This document shows, one piece after another, positions 31,201-46,200 of a DNA stretch of 64,000 nt (positions are counted from its first letter, which is position 1; each line of letters begins with the position of its first letter). The stretch lies in the NCBI GenBank assembly GCA_024362935.1, contig JANCRA010000009.1:18359572-18423571 (forward strand). The letters are read 5' to 3'. The position numbers and the translations under genes were made by a program. Source of the DNA: Setophaga petechia (taxonomy: Eukaryota; Chordata; Aves; Passeriformes; Parulidae). Below the pieces are notes generated by a model. The model had not been told where the DNA came from. It made no database searches and saw nothing but the letters and a program-made list of their open reading frames with translations.

Positions 31201-34200
31201 CAACTAAGAATAAAGACTGCCTTAGAAAACAGACCTGTTGTGCGTCTGACGTGCTAGGAAAGAGTGTGTTGACTCATTGTTTTTCTTCCTGGTAGGATTA
31301 ACCTGCCACAGGAGCTTCTCTGGCACCTTGGAAACTGAAATGTTGTTGTTATTGCTATTATACGTTTCTAGGAAATGACAGATAATAATTTTTTTCAAAT
31401 TATTTCACATGTGGTAGCCTTTGCCTTTCTCAGTAATACTTCTTTTCCCTTTTTTTTTTTTTCTAAATAAGATGACAACTTGGAAGCATGTCTTTAAATT
31501 GTTTTCATAAAATTAAAAGAAAGTATAAGTAAGAAAATATACTTGCATATGCATTTGTCCTAGTTTGGGACAAATTTGGAAGGGAACTTCCAAAAGGATG
31601 TTCCCTAAAGGGCAAAATCCAGCAGCTCTTCCCCCCCATCTATTCAGGTGATAAACGGCCTTCGAGAAAAGTAGAAAAGTCTGGTTTTTTAACAAGCAAA
31701 GTATTCACAAACATGAGAAAATGAAAAATATTAAACAATGGAACCTCTCGCTGTTCTGAAGAGATGGCAAATTCAGAGAGAGTCCTTTGTAGTTCGGAGT
31801 CCTTTCCGTGGGTGTGTCCTTGGCTTTCTCTCAGTCTCTCCGGGGCTCGGGTCCGGGGTCCTGGCTGCAGTGCAGCTTGGGAGACCCCTGGATCATAGTT
31901 CTGGTGTTCCCGGACCGAGCAATGGCCGAACCATTCCAAAAGAACCCTCTGGCTTCAGCTAACGAGAGGAAAAACCAGCAAAAATAGCAAGGGAAAACTC
32001 CCCATCTGTCTGCAGAGCAGAGAACTCTGGGAGCACTGCTTACCTCTGTGTTTTGAACAAAGCCACGAAAAAACATCCAGTTTTTCCTTCTCCCCTTCTT
32101 CGCTGTCAGATCTAGTTTGAAAGGTGCAGAACGTATTTCTGGGCTAAACAGACAAACGGGGATACAATCCAGCATCATAGGGTTGCCCCAGGACAGCGTT
32201 TTAGAGCTACTTGAGGCTGTGAAAACAGAGTTTTCTAGAAAAATAGCTGGTCATAGAAATGATGGAGTTGTACAGTTCACCAGTGCAGCATAATGTATAA
32301 AGTCGTAGGAAGGGGGTAAGTTGAAGTAAAAAAAATAATTGGGAAGCAACAGATTCTTCAGCATTGATTTTTGATTGATCTCTAGCCTTTTCTTCCTGAC
32401 AAAGCAAGGAATATGAACAGAGTAAAGAGAAAAGCTTGGTTTAGGTTACTGCAAGTTATCTACCCTGCTGTATTTTTTGTCTAATGCTTTCAACAGTATT
32501 TTTTTTTGTAATCCTTTCAGTCTTGTATTTTCAGACACTGAGAGCTTTGATCCAGTGATCAAATTTGATCTGTTTATTCTTCACCTGGTGCAATTTTTCA
32601 TGCTTTGTAGTTACTGCTTATCTGTTCTCTTATGAAGTGTGTGTGGTAAGAGTCCTTTAGGGTCAAATCCTGCTCTGCTAAATTCAATAGGAATAATAAT
32701 TTCTGCTTTTAGCAAAATTGGGATTGAATCCTCTGTCCTCTGCAAACAAGTGCTGTCCCCAAATGTCCTATTTGGCAACCCAGTTTCTACTACCCTGAAC
32801 ACATGTTCTTCTTTATATTCAGAGTGAAGATGGTAAGGAAAATGCCTTTCCTCTTACAGTAGCAATTAAAGCTCCTTATTATCCTAACAGGAAGTGGCAG
32901 GGGTGGCTGCACATCTATGGACAGTATTTATGGTAACCCACATGAAAGTCTAGAGCACACAAACATTTAGGGTAACTTTTCCCTGGAGATGTCTGTAAGA
33001 AATACTGGGACATTCTTGTGCCAGTAAGGCAGAGATGTTTTTAAAAACAGTGCAAAGAAGTTGCTCCTGAGTGATTCATTGGTTTAGGCGCTGTATAGAA
33101 TAATAGATGGGAAAAGATAATGAGCCTGTGAGGTCATTTAGGGTTGCTGCCTGCATTGGTTTGTGGAGCAGTCTCCTGTTAGTAATCCTGGGAACAGATT
33201 TGCCTTCAATCCCACAATAGTTTATAGCTACTTTTCCCAGTCACAATGGTAACGTCTCCTCTCAAAAGGTAGTGGCTCCAAGTGTACAAAATAGATGTAG
33301 GCAAATGAGGAGTAAGGATGGATGGAGCAGACTTGGAAGCAGGATTAGTACATTTGGTTTAGAGGGCAATAGGTGTTTTGACGCTCCTAAGGTGCAGCGT
33401 CTCAACACATAATGTGTTATCCAAGTAACAATAGTGCTGCCTCAGAGGCAGGTTCATTGCAATACTGAATGCAGATAGCATCTCCTGCTGTAATTGTTTA
33501 TTGAGATGGGCTTTCCTCCTGGCTCACAACCGGTGTTCATTAGTGTCGTGAGGGGGCAGTAAACTTGACAGAGCAGGTATGTAGGGAAATGATGTGGTTT
33601 GGCTGGGAGTCATCGCGAAGGAGAAATACTTAACAGTCGTGCCATACTGCAACTATGTATCATGTATCATACTCATTAACTATTATTTGTTACTCAAATA
33701 ACGACATATATAGGGTTCCATATATACCTCTGTGTGTAAATATAAATATGCACAGGGAGTTTAAAGGATTTATTTGATGAGTTGGACATGACAGCACAAT
33801 TCAAAAGCAGCATATTCACAGATAAGGACTACATATAATGCCAAGCATGTACCAGTACCGACTTTACAGTGTTTAAGCAATTAAGTCAGTGTTTGCGCAC
33901 TACTTTAACTCCATTTCTCTGTGCAAGGCGCGCTCGTGCCGTGTCTGGTATGGTCTATTATAGAGTGATTGTGGGGGTTTTATATTTCTCTTTGCTCTGG
34001 AATGCGTAAATGTGCGGCAAACAGCTGTTTCTCCGTCCGCCCTGTCGCTTCCCTGCCGCGGGCGCGGGGCCGGCGGCGCTGTCCCGGGACGCGCCGGGAG
34101 CGGGCGCTGGGCGGTGCTGCCGGCGGCCGCCGCCGGGGGGCGCCAGGGCCCCGCCCGCCGCTGCCCGGGAGAGGCGATCCCAGCGCCGCCTCCCGCGGCA

Positions 34201-37200
34201 ATAGCGATTCGGCACGGGGGGATCTAAAACCCCGCGGGATGGAGCCTAGCAGATGCTCTCCGCTCTTGGGACTTCAGCAGAACTGCCCAGGGGTTGTATC
34301 CCGAGCAGTCGCCGTGGCTGCAGCTACTCCCCAAGGAGCTCATGCCTTCCTCTCCGTGCTTTTACTCCTCCCAGTATCTTGGATCCCCTTTACCACAGGA
34401 GTGAGGTCATGGAGTTGGCTATTGAGAGCACGTTTTTCATCCCCTCCTGTTTCACATCAGTGCTAGGCTGCGTTCCAGGCTGCACAATGCATTTACGGTG
34501 TTTAGTCACTCCCATGGTGCGGTAATATCTGCGATGAGCAACATTTTTGCCTTTGTAATAAGTTTATTTGGAATGGCTAGTACTCGTGCATGTGGCTGTG
34601 TAATCTTCTTCAAGGCAAACACTCATTTCCCAAAAATGTCTTCCTCCAGCCTTCCTGTCCAGCAGATGCCACCAGATACATGGTAGGGGCTAGTAGGGAC
34701 AATGAATTCTATAAATTCCAGATCAAAATACATCCATTTCCAGACTAGATGTTTAATTTTAAGTTTGTTCTGTGAAGTAGTATTGTCTCAGATGAGTTTT
34801 TACTTCAATTGATAACTGAAGCAATTTGTGTTCTCTGAGACCATCTGTATTCCTGGACGCAGATTTTTACCACTGATTAAGGAGGCAGATTTACATGAAA
34901 GCCTCGCTCAAACATTGGTATTACATCTCCAGGCTGTGCACACCGTCTTGTTTTGTTGCCATCGGAATCAGCTGGGGGTGTGGATTTGCTGTATTTGCAT
35001 CTATGCTTTCGACAATAGTGTAATGTAATTTGAAAACAAGTAACGTTGCATGTCCCTTGCACTATTCCCATTCCTTTGCAATTGTACCTTGTTCTTTTCT
35101 GTCCAACTAAACAATTCATTCCTATGACCTCTTGGTCTAAAATCTAAACTTGCTACTAAATATCTTCTTCAGTTGCAGCCACATGCGTGTAGCTTGCTCA
35201 GGCTGCAGCTCAGTGTGGCAGAACATTCATATTCATTATTAGCTGCCTCCATCCATATTGAACACAAGCAGAATCACTATGCATTAAGGAAAGAGGAAAA
35301 TGTGATAAACTTGTTGAACATGTCTCATGAATATCTATTAGCTGAATTCTCAATTTGCTGTTCTCTTTTGCATGGAAAATGTGTAGTGGGCACCTCATTG
35401 TCAGGGCATCAGTGATCTACCCCTAGAAAATAAAAATAAAAATAATCTTGTTATTACTTCTATTTAAGTGAGTGAATAAATATCTCAAAATTTGCTTTAT
35501 TTAGAGTGTTATTTATTCTAATTTGATTATTGGATCAACTTAATCTTACTTTCAATTTGTTTTAGGATGAGTGTAGATTGCCTTATTCTTGCAAGGAAAA
35601 AAGATGCACTTCCTCAAGGAAGAGAATAATGCAAGCATATGAGTCATTCACTCAACCTGGTCCCATAATCTCATTTGTTAAACGGGAGAATGTTGCTGTC
35701 GCTAAAACTTTTATGTGATTGCTATGAATGTATCATGTCTCACTGCCTTTGTAGAAGTCATTATATGTAGAGATACACTGTAAATACTTTAAAGAAAAAC
35801 AGGGAGAGTTCCTAATGACAGCCCTGTAATATCTAAAATGGCTTTTTTTTTCCTTTTTAGCAAACTTCTGAAGAGAAAGAAGTCTGAAAAAGGGCTGCAG
35901 GGAGTGACTGGAGAATGGTTTGAAGAAATAAAAAGAAGAAAATATCAGAATTACATTGATGTCAATAGAATGTTAAAACCACCACTAGAGCATCAGCTAA
36001 GGAAGAGCAAAAACACCAGTGAGTTACATCTGTCCCCTTCCTCATCTATATAATAGTGGTCACCAATCCAATGTCTTACGGCATATCAAAGTGTAATAGT
36101 TAAGGAGTTTCTGAAATTGCACTGAGCTTCTTCTCAAATCATAGTTTTACTAAGGATGTATTTTCAAAATCAGTATATTTCTTTGAGCAGGTTCTGCTAA
36201 AAGCAGAGCTGGGATTCACAACAGAAAATCCCTGATATTTTTATGCCAGTTAGAATCATAGTATGGCCCAGGTTGGAAGGACATCAGAAGATCTCCAGGT
36301 CAGTTTTTCATAGGAAGGGGAACCTGAAGGAGATTATTTGGCACCATTTGCAGTCACATCTCTAAACCTCTAGTGATGGGGACTCTACCATGGCCCTGAG
36401 GAGGCTGTTCCAGTGATTAATTGTTCTCACTGTAAAAACATGTCTTTATTAATCAAAATGAAATTGCTATAATTATAGTAAATACAGTGGTAGTTTCCCA
36501 ATCAAAGCAGTGATGTACAAACCATTGTACAAAAAGGTTGTGGTTTAACCCCAGCTGGTAGCAAAGCACTACACAGCCACTCACTCCCCCACCATGGGAG
36601 GGGGTGAGAATTGGAGGGCTAAAAGTGAATTGATGTAATGACAGTTTATAGATAAAGCAAAAGCCATGCACACAAGCAAAGCAAAGCAAGGCCTTCATTC
36701 GCCACTCCCCATGGTCAGGCAGGTGTTCAGCATCTCCAGGGTTCCATCACATGTAACAGCGACTTGGAGACAAATGCTGTTAATGTCCCCCCTTCCCTCT
36801 TCTTTCCCTAGATTTTATATGCTGAATATGATGCTGTATGGTATGGGATAACCATCAGGTATGCTGTGTTCCCTCCTGCCTCCTTGTACACTCCCAATCC
36901 ACTCGTTGATGGGATGGGCTGAGAAGCAGAAAAGCCTTGGCTCTGTGTAAGCCCTGCTCAGCAGTAAGGAAAACATCCCTGAATTACCAATGAATGTTCT
37001 CAGCACAAATCCAGAACACAGCCCCATATTAGCTACTATGGAAATAATTAATTATCACAGCCAAACCCAGCACATTCTTTACTCCTTATTCCATGCCATT
37101 TACATCACACTCAGGTCCCACACTCTTCAGTGTATCTCCATTAACCACCCCACTGCCTTCACCTTGCCTCTGCTCCAGCTTAGACTCACTCATATACTGC

Positions 37201-40200
37201 AGTGTCTCAGGGGTATACCTGCTCCAAGTAGAGTCACAGTCTCTCCAGGGATGTACTTGCTGCAGCATGGAGTTATCCACAGCCCCAGTCCATCTGAGGT
37301 GCACCTTTTCCACCATGACCTCCTCCATGGGCCACAATGCCTTCAGAAATGTACCTACTCCAATATGGCTTTACCTGTGGCTGCAGTCTCTGTGGAGGAG
37401 TCATGGGCTTATCCATGGCCACTCACTTTGAGGTTCTCCAGCATGACCACATGCACAGCCACAGGTGAAGAAGGTGTGTACCTTGTACAGACTTACTCTT
37501 GGTCGCAATCCCTTCAGAGGTGCACCATAACCATGGCACATAACCATTGCACCAAGGAGCACTAGCCTCTAACTTACAGCCTGGCAAGCAAGCCCCATGG
37601 CAAGCACTGGAGCCTGTCAATTAATAGCTAAACAGCAAGAAAAGTGATAAATTCAGTCTAGCACATTCCACTGAAATCTGTCGTTATCTCAAACACTTTG
37701 AGCTTTACACTGAGTATCCCAAAGAACTCTTGTGGTTTAACCCCAACCATCAACTAAGCACCACCCAGTGGCTCATTCACTTGACCCCCATCAGGATGGG
37801 CAAGAGGCTGAAAGTGAGAGAACTCATGAGTTGAGATAAAGACAGTTTCATAGATAAAGGATAAACCTTGCACATGAGGAAGCAAACCAAAGAATTAAGT
37901 CACCACTTCTTGTGGGCAGGTAGGTGTTCAGCTTTCCCCAGGAAAGCTGGGCTCCAGCACGCACAATGGTTGCTTGGGAACACAAACATTATCACTCTGA
38001 ACATCCTCCCTTCCTTCTTTCCACCCCAGCTTTCTACACTGGGCAAGGTCTGTATGGTCTGGAATGTCTCTTGGGTCAGCTGGGGTCAGCTGTCCCAGCT
38101 GTGTCCCCTCCCAGCTCCCTGTGCACACTGAGCTACTTGCTTGTAGGGTGCGGTGAGAGGCAGGAGAGGTCTTAACTCTGTAAGTGCTGCTCAGCAGTGG
38201 CTGAAACATCCCTGTGTTACTGACACTGCTTCCAGCACAAATCCAGAACATAGCCCATGCAAGCAGCTATGGAAAAAAATTAACTATACCAGCCAAAACC
38301 AGCACAAAAAATTCGTTTTGCCTAGTTTTCTTAAAAAATGAAAAGCACCTAAATGACATTTAGAATAAGTAGATGAGTTTGGATGAAAAAGGTTTGACTA
38401 TATTAGTGGAAAACTTTTTCTGGTAACACTGTGCTAAAGGCATGCTAGTGCTTATTATAGGGTGAGAGTCAAAGCCTGAAAAGTTGGCCTGACCAGGAAG
38501 CAATTTCTTGAGATCTCATTTCACAGGTTCTAATGCCCATCCAAAATGACCATGCACAAGAAACAGGGTGTCTCTATAAAAAGCATACTCTCTATAAAAA
38601 GGTAGTCTGCACTTTCTTCTTCTATCCAGATAGTTCTCATGCATGATATATGCTTTTATTCCTTTCACACTTCTGCATGTTTTTTATTGAGCTCCTCCTA
38701 TTTGTGCTTCATAGCAACTGGAAGTAGAGTCATGGATTTCAAAAGATAAGTGAAATCTTAAATATTTCTCTCATACTACAGAGCTGCACAGAATAGATCT
38801 CAGTCTTTCCTGACCTTTCATCCCAAACATCCCCTCTAGTCCTCAGCTACCTACTATTTTTCTCTTTCAGAGATGGTGTCATTGACTAAACTCTGTGTAA
38901 TTGTTCTCTGGCATTTAACTTTGAAAGCACCTGTTTCTATTTCAGATCTGAAGAAGGGCTTGTGTGCCTCAGAGGCTTGTCTGATATTTCCAACTGTATA
39001 AGCTGGCTAAATAAAAGATCCTACATCTTCCTGCAAGCCTTGCTGTGTCTACATCCCTAGACCATCTTGGCTATGGTAGTGCTATTAGGACTCTCTTGAT
39101 GTTACCTGCATTGTCAAGTCAATGCCACCAAGACAATAGGCTCTGAAAGGGGTAAAGAATGAGGCATTTTGTAGTACACAGAGATTGTCACTGAAGGTAA
39201 AGCTGTGTATTACAAGATTTAAATCACATGACATGAATTATTTACTTCATTTTGGACAATGTCCAAAATGCTGCCCCTTGCTGTTGTTATAAATGACACT
39301 TTGCCCTAATTTCTGGGTTTGCTTTCTCCTACAGTCATTGGATAAGCCATTTTCAGGCTGTTGTATTGTGTCAGGCATGTGTTGCTTTAAATGGAAAAAA
39401 AAATGTAATGCCTTATTCCTGTGTGGCATCTTATTTCCTTATATCCTCCAGTTCTCTGTGGTGTGGTGCAGATCCTGCCATTTCTTTCCCTTTTCTATAA
39501 GTGATACTCATCTTCCTACCAAATACCAGCTGCTTTTACAGGCAGACTGAGTTAATGTTCTGTTTGAAGAAAACAAGCCATAACCTTCCCAAAGAAATCA
39601 TTCACGATATCTTGCATTGAAAATACAGATGTGATATGCAGTTTGTTGCACAAAAAAAAGATACTCTAGTGGCCACAGGAATCCCAGTGTAAGGAAATCT
39701 ATGATACAGAGGACACATTAGTCTGAGTTAGTGTTGTGTAGTTACATTACAGTCAGTTAGGTCATTGTATGTTCTGGGTTGTCACATTTATATTTCTTAC
39801 AAATGTAGAAAGAGAGTGAGTAATGGTTGTGGTGGGGGGGGCCCTCAATTTTCAAATGTTTGATTTGCCGGTATTTTAAAACAGGTATGATTTTCAAGTA
39901 ATTGAGTTCTGATTACTTTGTGAAAATCAGCCTCATGTAGCTCACATGCATCACCCAAAACAAATAATACATTTTGAAACTTTAGACCTGTTTATCTTTC
40001 TCTGTCTTCTAGTTAGTCATTATAAACCAGTATGTCACATAGTCTGTCCAAAAATGTCCAAACTGGATTTACCTGACATAAAAGGTAAGCAAAAGAAATT
40101 TTTTATTAAGATAAAACATTTATGTATATTTTAATACTGCATTCATTAAGAACTCAAAACAAATCTACTTTTTATCACATTTTTAGATCATAAAGAAATA

Positions 40201-43200
40201 AAAATGTCATCCCGCACGAATCCACAAGCACAAAAGAGCACTTCAGCTTCCTTTTTGGGGTTCAGATCACCTTTTGCTTGGCTTTCCTCCTTTAGAAGAT
40301 CAAGGAAAACCCAGACTCAGAAGCAACCACGGTGAGCTATAATGAGAACATACATTATTTCCAGCTTTTTAAAAGTATATGAATTATTCTGTGGTATAGA
40401 ACAAAGTTCTAAAGTGTTAGAAAATTTTGTTAAATTATTTTTTCAGTCTCTTGCTTTTTACCTCATAGGGAAGATCATGATTTTTCTTGGTCCTTTAATA
40501 GGAGATTATCTGTATTATGTCAGAAGAAAGAGGACTAAGTCACAAGTAGTAGGTAGAGTCTCTTGGCTAAATGTATTTTGCTCAGATTTTGCATAAAGAT
40601 GTAAAGTATATGAAAGACTGTAGACTTTGGAGCAGCTGCATTGTTTCATTCCCTCTCAAGAGGACACGGTGTAAGGTGCATGGGAATCAGGTGCCCTATG
40701 GCTGTGATACAATAGGAAAGCATAGCTTTCCCAAGTCACGGCTGAGAGTACCAGCCCCAGGCAGCTCTGCTGCATCAGTTCCCACCATTTCTAGCCCAGA
40801 GGCAGCTTAGAGGCAGCCCTGCAGCTTTAGCTCCAGCCAGGCAAACCGGACAGCTCTTGGCCCTTTTGCCTTCTGTGCTTTGTCAGTGCTTTGGGTTCGG
40901 TACTTGGGTTTGCTTTGGTTTTTGAATCTGAACTAAAGTTGGTCTCATACACAGCTCAGGAGCTGCTGTTTGAAGAGCATCCTTCTCCTTTGCCATTCCC
41001 AGGGTTGAAGCTGTTGTTCAGAGGAAAAGGGGTGGGGGAAGCTACAGTCAGGCTGGTTAGGCTGCCTGATCTCTCTTAACTTTTGTCCTGTGTGGCCGTA
41101 TGTCAGCAACACGTGCATGAAGTTTTATTCTTGTGTGCATCTTAGGGTAATGCTTGGGACTGGCAATCACAGATAGAGCTGCACTGTGCAGTGCTGTGAA
41201 ATCCAAGTACAAAGATGCGAGATCTTTGGTACAAAAAGCTGATTTTTGCTCAGTGCGTCTCAGGTTGGTACTCTGGTCTGTGCCTAGGGCTGGCATGTAA
41301 TAAAACAGCTGTAATAAACAATGACAGGGAATGCAAGCCTCTAAAGAAATTATGATTAGTCTGATACGTAGGTTTTGTAACAGAGCTGCTTCCTATTGTG
41401 GAGTGTTTGCATGAAAGCAGGAGATTTAAGGAGAGGTTTAAGTTGAGGCTTTGAGGTTAGCTTTGTGGATTTTCACTGGTAACAATTCTCTTACATAACA
41501 ACACAACATAGAAAAAGAATATGCCGTGTTAACACTGCTCCATACCTGTCATCTTCTCCTTCCTCTTTCTTGTGACCTGGTAATGCCCCTTATCCTGGAA
41601 CACAGAAACACTGGGCCACAGTCTTCCCTGAAGAATAAAGGGACACTTGTGTAACTAAGAATCAGATTTCAAGGGTGCTTTATCCTCGTGCACAGTGAGG
41701 TAGCCAATGCACACACGAAGGTCGAGGCTTTGCTGTAGAATCTAAGGACCAAAATGATTTCTTAATTTAAAAAGGCAAAAAAACCCAAACTGTGCCTACT
41801 CATTAGATCAGCTTTTCTCGTGTGTGTTTATCTGGCTTTTCCATGGAAAATCTATCGTATCTCAGGCTCAGATGCCTTTGATTTCTGACCGAGCATAACT
41901 TGAAAAATAAACAAGTCAATCCTGACGTGTAACTGAGCTGATTGCTACATTTTCTAGTCACGCCTCTCTGTTGAAAACTTCCCCCACCCTCTTCTAGGTG
42001 TTGCCGTGGCATGTGGTTTGCTTTATGCATAGGCAAAGCACTGAAATAATCTGCCTCTCACCAGGTAGAGTTATTTTGGGGAGCTAGTGAAACACTGTAG
42101 GACGCAGCACTGTAAATCCTGTAAGTAAGCCTACCTGGCAGAAGCTTTTCAATGGCTGAACATTAATGGCTGGTTAGAGGGTCCTTTCAGCTCTGGAGAG
42201 GGAGTTTTGGCAGCTGTGGTGGTGCTCTACTCTGAGAATAAGTTATGGATGCTGCAGGAAGGAGTGCACTCACATGGACATACGGAAGATGCTAATAAAA
42301 GGTTTGTAACTGTAGTCTGAAGGCAGTTTGATCACTTTTCAAAGGTGTCAGTTCTTGAATTCATTCTTTACTCTTTTCTATATGTATAAGTGTGATTCAT
42401 CCTGGATAAAAATGCTGTTTAATTGTGTTTTCAGCATATGTGATTTATGTGTTTGGTTTTTAGTTACTTCTTACTTAGTACTGATAAGAATACTTGAAGA
42501 AAATGGATTATACTAACATTAGACAGCTTGGTGGTAGCCTGGGGAAGACAGGTGCTTTGCCTCTGTGGAAACACTAATTCACAGCAGATTTTAATTCATG
42601 GATTTGTATTATTGTTACCAGTTGTGATAGTCATCTTTTACTGTTAATCTTACATTTGATTGTCATTAAAAAGATACATATATGTGGAAGTGGAAAAGTA
42701 GAAAATATAATTTCTCATTTTCTATGCTGAGGAGTATTTTCCAGATGGCAAATATTCCTGAACTTGAACATCAATTTAGCTTCTTTCCTGTTTATGAATA
42801 ATAGACAACATTTACAAGTATATGTGTATATGCATTGTGTGCAAAATAATGTAAACATTGCTCAGTGTTGTTAACCAAAAAAGAAACTGAATTACTGTTT
42901 CCTAAAATTAGGCAATATTTCTCTGAAAGTAAGAAAAACTTTAATTTTGAAATGCTGGAAAATTTAAAACGGTTCGTAGAAACTAATAAGACAGTTTGGG
43001 AAATTGAGAGATTGTCATAGGGAAAATATTAAAATAACCTCGTCAGCGTAAGTTAGCAGGGAGAAAAACAAAGCAGGATGCAATGACCAGTTATTTCTGA
43101 GAGAACAGTGACAATAAAGACACAGATGAATTTAGAATAGTACCAGAGGTGCAAATGAAAATTTAAATTTTGCCTAGACTATCAGAAGACATTTCTAACT

Positions 43201-46200
43201 GACATTTCTAACTAACATGTCTACTTCACGTAGGTTCATTGCAAGGAGCAATTAATACAACATCAAGTGGGGAAAGCTTTTTGTTCTTGGGCTTTGCCAA
43301 AGAGTGGCTTTGCACAGTAAAGCTGAAGAAGAAAGCTTCTAACAAAGCTTTTGCATTTTTGTTATGCATATAAGTAAAACTAAGGTAACTTGCTAAGCCA
43401 CAGGATTTTACTGAACTTAATTTGCAGGAAATCATTGTAAAAGCTCTGAAACCAAAGTTTCGTTCTTAATTTTAGAAGCATTAAAACACAACTTTATTTA
43501 AGTTTAAAGGAAAAGCTACATACATTTCTGGGTTCTGGTTCTGTAAACTTCATTCAAAGGGGGAGGTAACCCCCGATTTAATGACTGTTTTTATTCAGAG
43601 CTACGAGGAAAAATCAGGAATTTCAGATTCAGACTGTCTAGCCAAATCCTAAGCCCGCTGAAGTCAACAGGCTTGTTTGGTTTCAGTTGGACCCCATGTC
43701 AGAGAGGAATCCTGGTTTTACAGTCCACAATTACAGAAGCAAAAACAAATTGCACCTTTCAACTGTTCTTCCCTGCCTGCAAGCACATTGCAAACAAATG
43801 ACAAAGCACTTCAGGAGGAAAGGCTGGGCCACAAAGAACTTGCCAACAAGCCGGTTTATACTTGCTGTTGAAGCACAATAAAGTAGTCTACCTGAGCACA
43901 GGGAGGCTTTAAGAGCCTAAGAACAAGGTTATTCAAAAAGACTTTGAGACAAACAGGACTGAGTAGAACCATCTTTCCCTACTTCATTTTCTCCCAAGAA
44001 TTAATTTCCTGGGAAAAAAACAGTTTCTGAGACAAGGAAGAATTGGCAATCAGCACAGGCTGAACAACATTTCCTTCAGGGCTTTTGAAGGGACCGGGTT
44101 TGCTTAGTTGTAAAACAAGGATCTGCAGACTTGAACAGACTCAGTGATGTCTAGTCCTGTTCTTGTTTCTTTCATTTATTTTGTATTTATCTGCAAGTCA
44201 CCCCATCAGACAGAGTACTTTTCATGTTCGGGGCTTCTTGGCTTGTTCTAACCACTGCATTACTCACGGACACTCGAGCCAGTTCTCTGCCAAGCTCTTG
44301 CAGCCTTAAATAGCTTAGGAAAGCAGATGAGCCTTCAACCATGTCTTAAAAATTGGTAAATAAAGGCTGTTTTGGGTGAATAGCAGCAAGTTCCAAAGTT
44401 CACACCAAAGCCAATCTGCTGTCTGTCTCTCCTTCATTGCAGGGACAGAGCTCTGCACCTGAGTAGGGTGAAACGGAAGAGAAAAACAATAGAATTGCAG
44501 ATGCAAACCAGTCAGAATGTAACAAGTATATAAATTAGGCTATGACTAGTACCTACTAAATTATAGTTGTTTGGAAAAAGAACAAATACCATCTCACCAT
44601 AATGCTGGATTGAAACAATTCTGTTGCAGACACTGAGATGTCTAGGTTGAGTTCATTCTTGGCTGTGCAGTTATAAAGTTTGCAAGCTGACAAGGCCAAA
44701 CTGAATGGTACATTTTCAGAGCACTTTATTTTTGCAGGATATTGGCAGGGGGGAGGTAAGGATGAATTCTTCATAGAGCAAGTTTTGTTTTCAGATGCTT
44801 CTCAATAGCTGTTAAAATGAGAAGCTGCTGGATATTTCCCACTTGATGAAATTACAGCAAGTTCCTTTTCAAAACCAACATTTAAATCTTTCTGCCTACA
44901 GATATGACAGTTCTTCTAGCCCACCCTCAAAAGTGGAAGAAATGGCAACGGTAAGTAGCTTATCAATTTCTTGTCTGCAATGTTTAAATACAGATTTTTC
45001 AAAAACTAGTCCCCTTACTCTAGGCTGTTGCTTTAACGTGTTTAAATAGTATTCTTGCAGTTCTTGTTTTAAATGCTGAGTAAAATGTCTTTGTTGTGAA
45101 CTTGTTGCATGTAGTAGACTGAGCTTGTCTGTTAAAATCCAAAGCTTTCCTAGCTAGGCCCTACATCTAGCTCTGCCGGATTTCTGTTCTCTCGTAATAA
45201 TTGCATGGATATTTTCCTAGGTCTGGACCTTCACATATCTTGGCAACTGTAACCAACCTGTAAATAGATCAAAACTCACACTAAATCATAATCTAGTATA
45301 TTTACTTTGTTTCATTTCATTTGTACAAGGATGAAAAAGAGTATCTGGCCTGGGCAGGCAGTAATCTAGAACCTCTTGTGCAACACTTCCATGCACATAG
45401 ATACCATGTAAATGTAAATTTTAAAGTTGGAACTTTTTTTTTTTTTTATGAATGGATGGGTGAATGGATGGATGCATGGATGGATTTTCCATTTTATAAG
45501 CACAAGCTCATTTTAAGGATAAAACAGATTTATTTCTGAAGTAATTTAAGTGCATGGCGTTGAAATATCTGATTTTCTTCCAAGGATTATATTTTCTATC
45601 TTAATTATTTTATTGCCCTGTATTACTAACATGTTTTTCCTCATCTTCATTTGGGTGGCATAACCACAGAGGGGACTAAGAAGGTATACAGTATATAATC
45701 AAAGACACAGAGGATGTAAACTGGCCACCTCCCTTCTCTCATATTTCAAAACTAAAGAGATAATCTATATTAATATATGACTGAGCAAAGATCTTATCAG
45801 GGAATCTTGTCTGTTATAGAAACATATTATATAAAGCTATATTATAGCTAGATGAGTAAAATATTATGAATATGGCTAACAAAAAAAAGTAGTAGGGTGG
45901 GTTTTTTTGAAAAAAGGAGGAAGAATTTCAGCTAAAATAATTCAGCAGTTAAACAATTGTCTGCACTTCCACCATCTGAGACTGTGAGCTTAGTGAAACA
46001 TGGGTGGGATAGAACCTCTCAGTTTAACATGTAATCAAAAAACAGATGGGGAATAGGATGACATTCTCCCCACTTTTATCACTAAGTGCTGTCTTTCTAT
46101 AAGAAAATGGACTGTAGTGTTAAATTATTAAATCTCTTTGGGAGGTCAGTGGGTGAATTTTAAAATACACTGGTCAAGGAAGAAGTGATTGTGGAAAACT

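Larger units (their letters stand above)
18695..35860 (+). other. EXPH5 intron 1
   Basis: A 17-kb intron from CAG|GTACCG to the acceptor TTTCCTTTTTAG|C. It contains a solo LTR (31556-32195), a GC-rich island (about 33990-34250) and an unassigned element-like stretch near 30400-30730. A G-rich block with short tandem copies of GGCAGGCCAGGGGTGAG lies near 25459-25496. Otherwise I see AT-rich sequence with only chance open frames. Confidence 0.8.

Noticed and set aside
34010..34466. Short proteins encoded in the intron 1 CpG island
   Set aside because: Composition-driven Pro/Arg/Ala frames on both strands without recognisable domain; retained only as a possible regulatory region.
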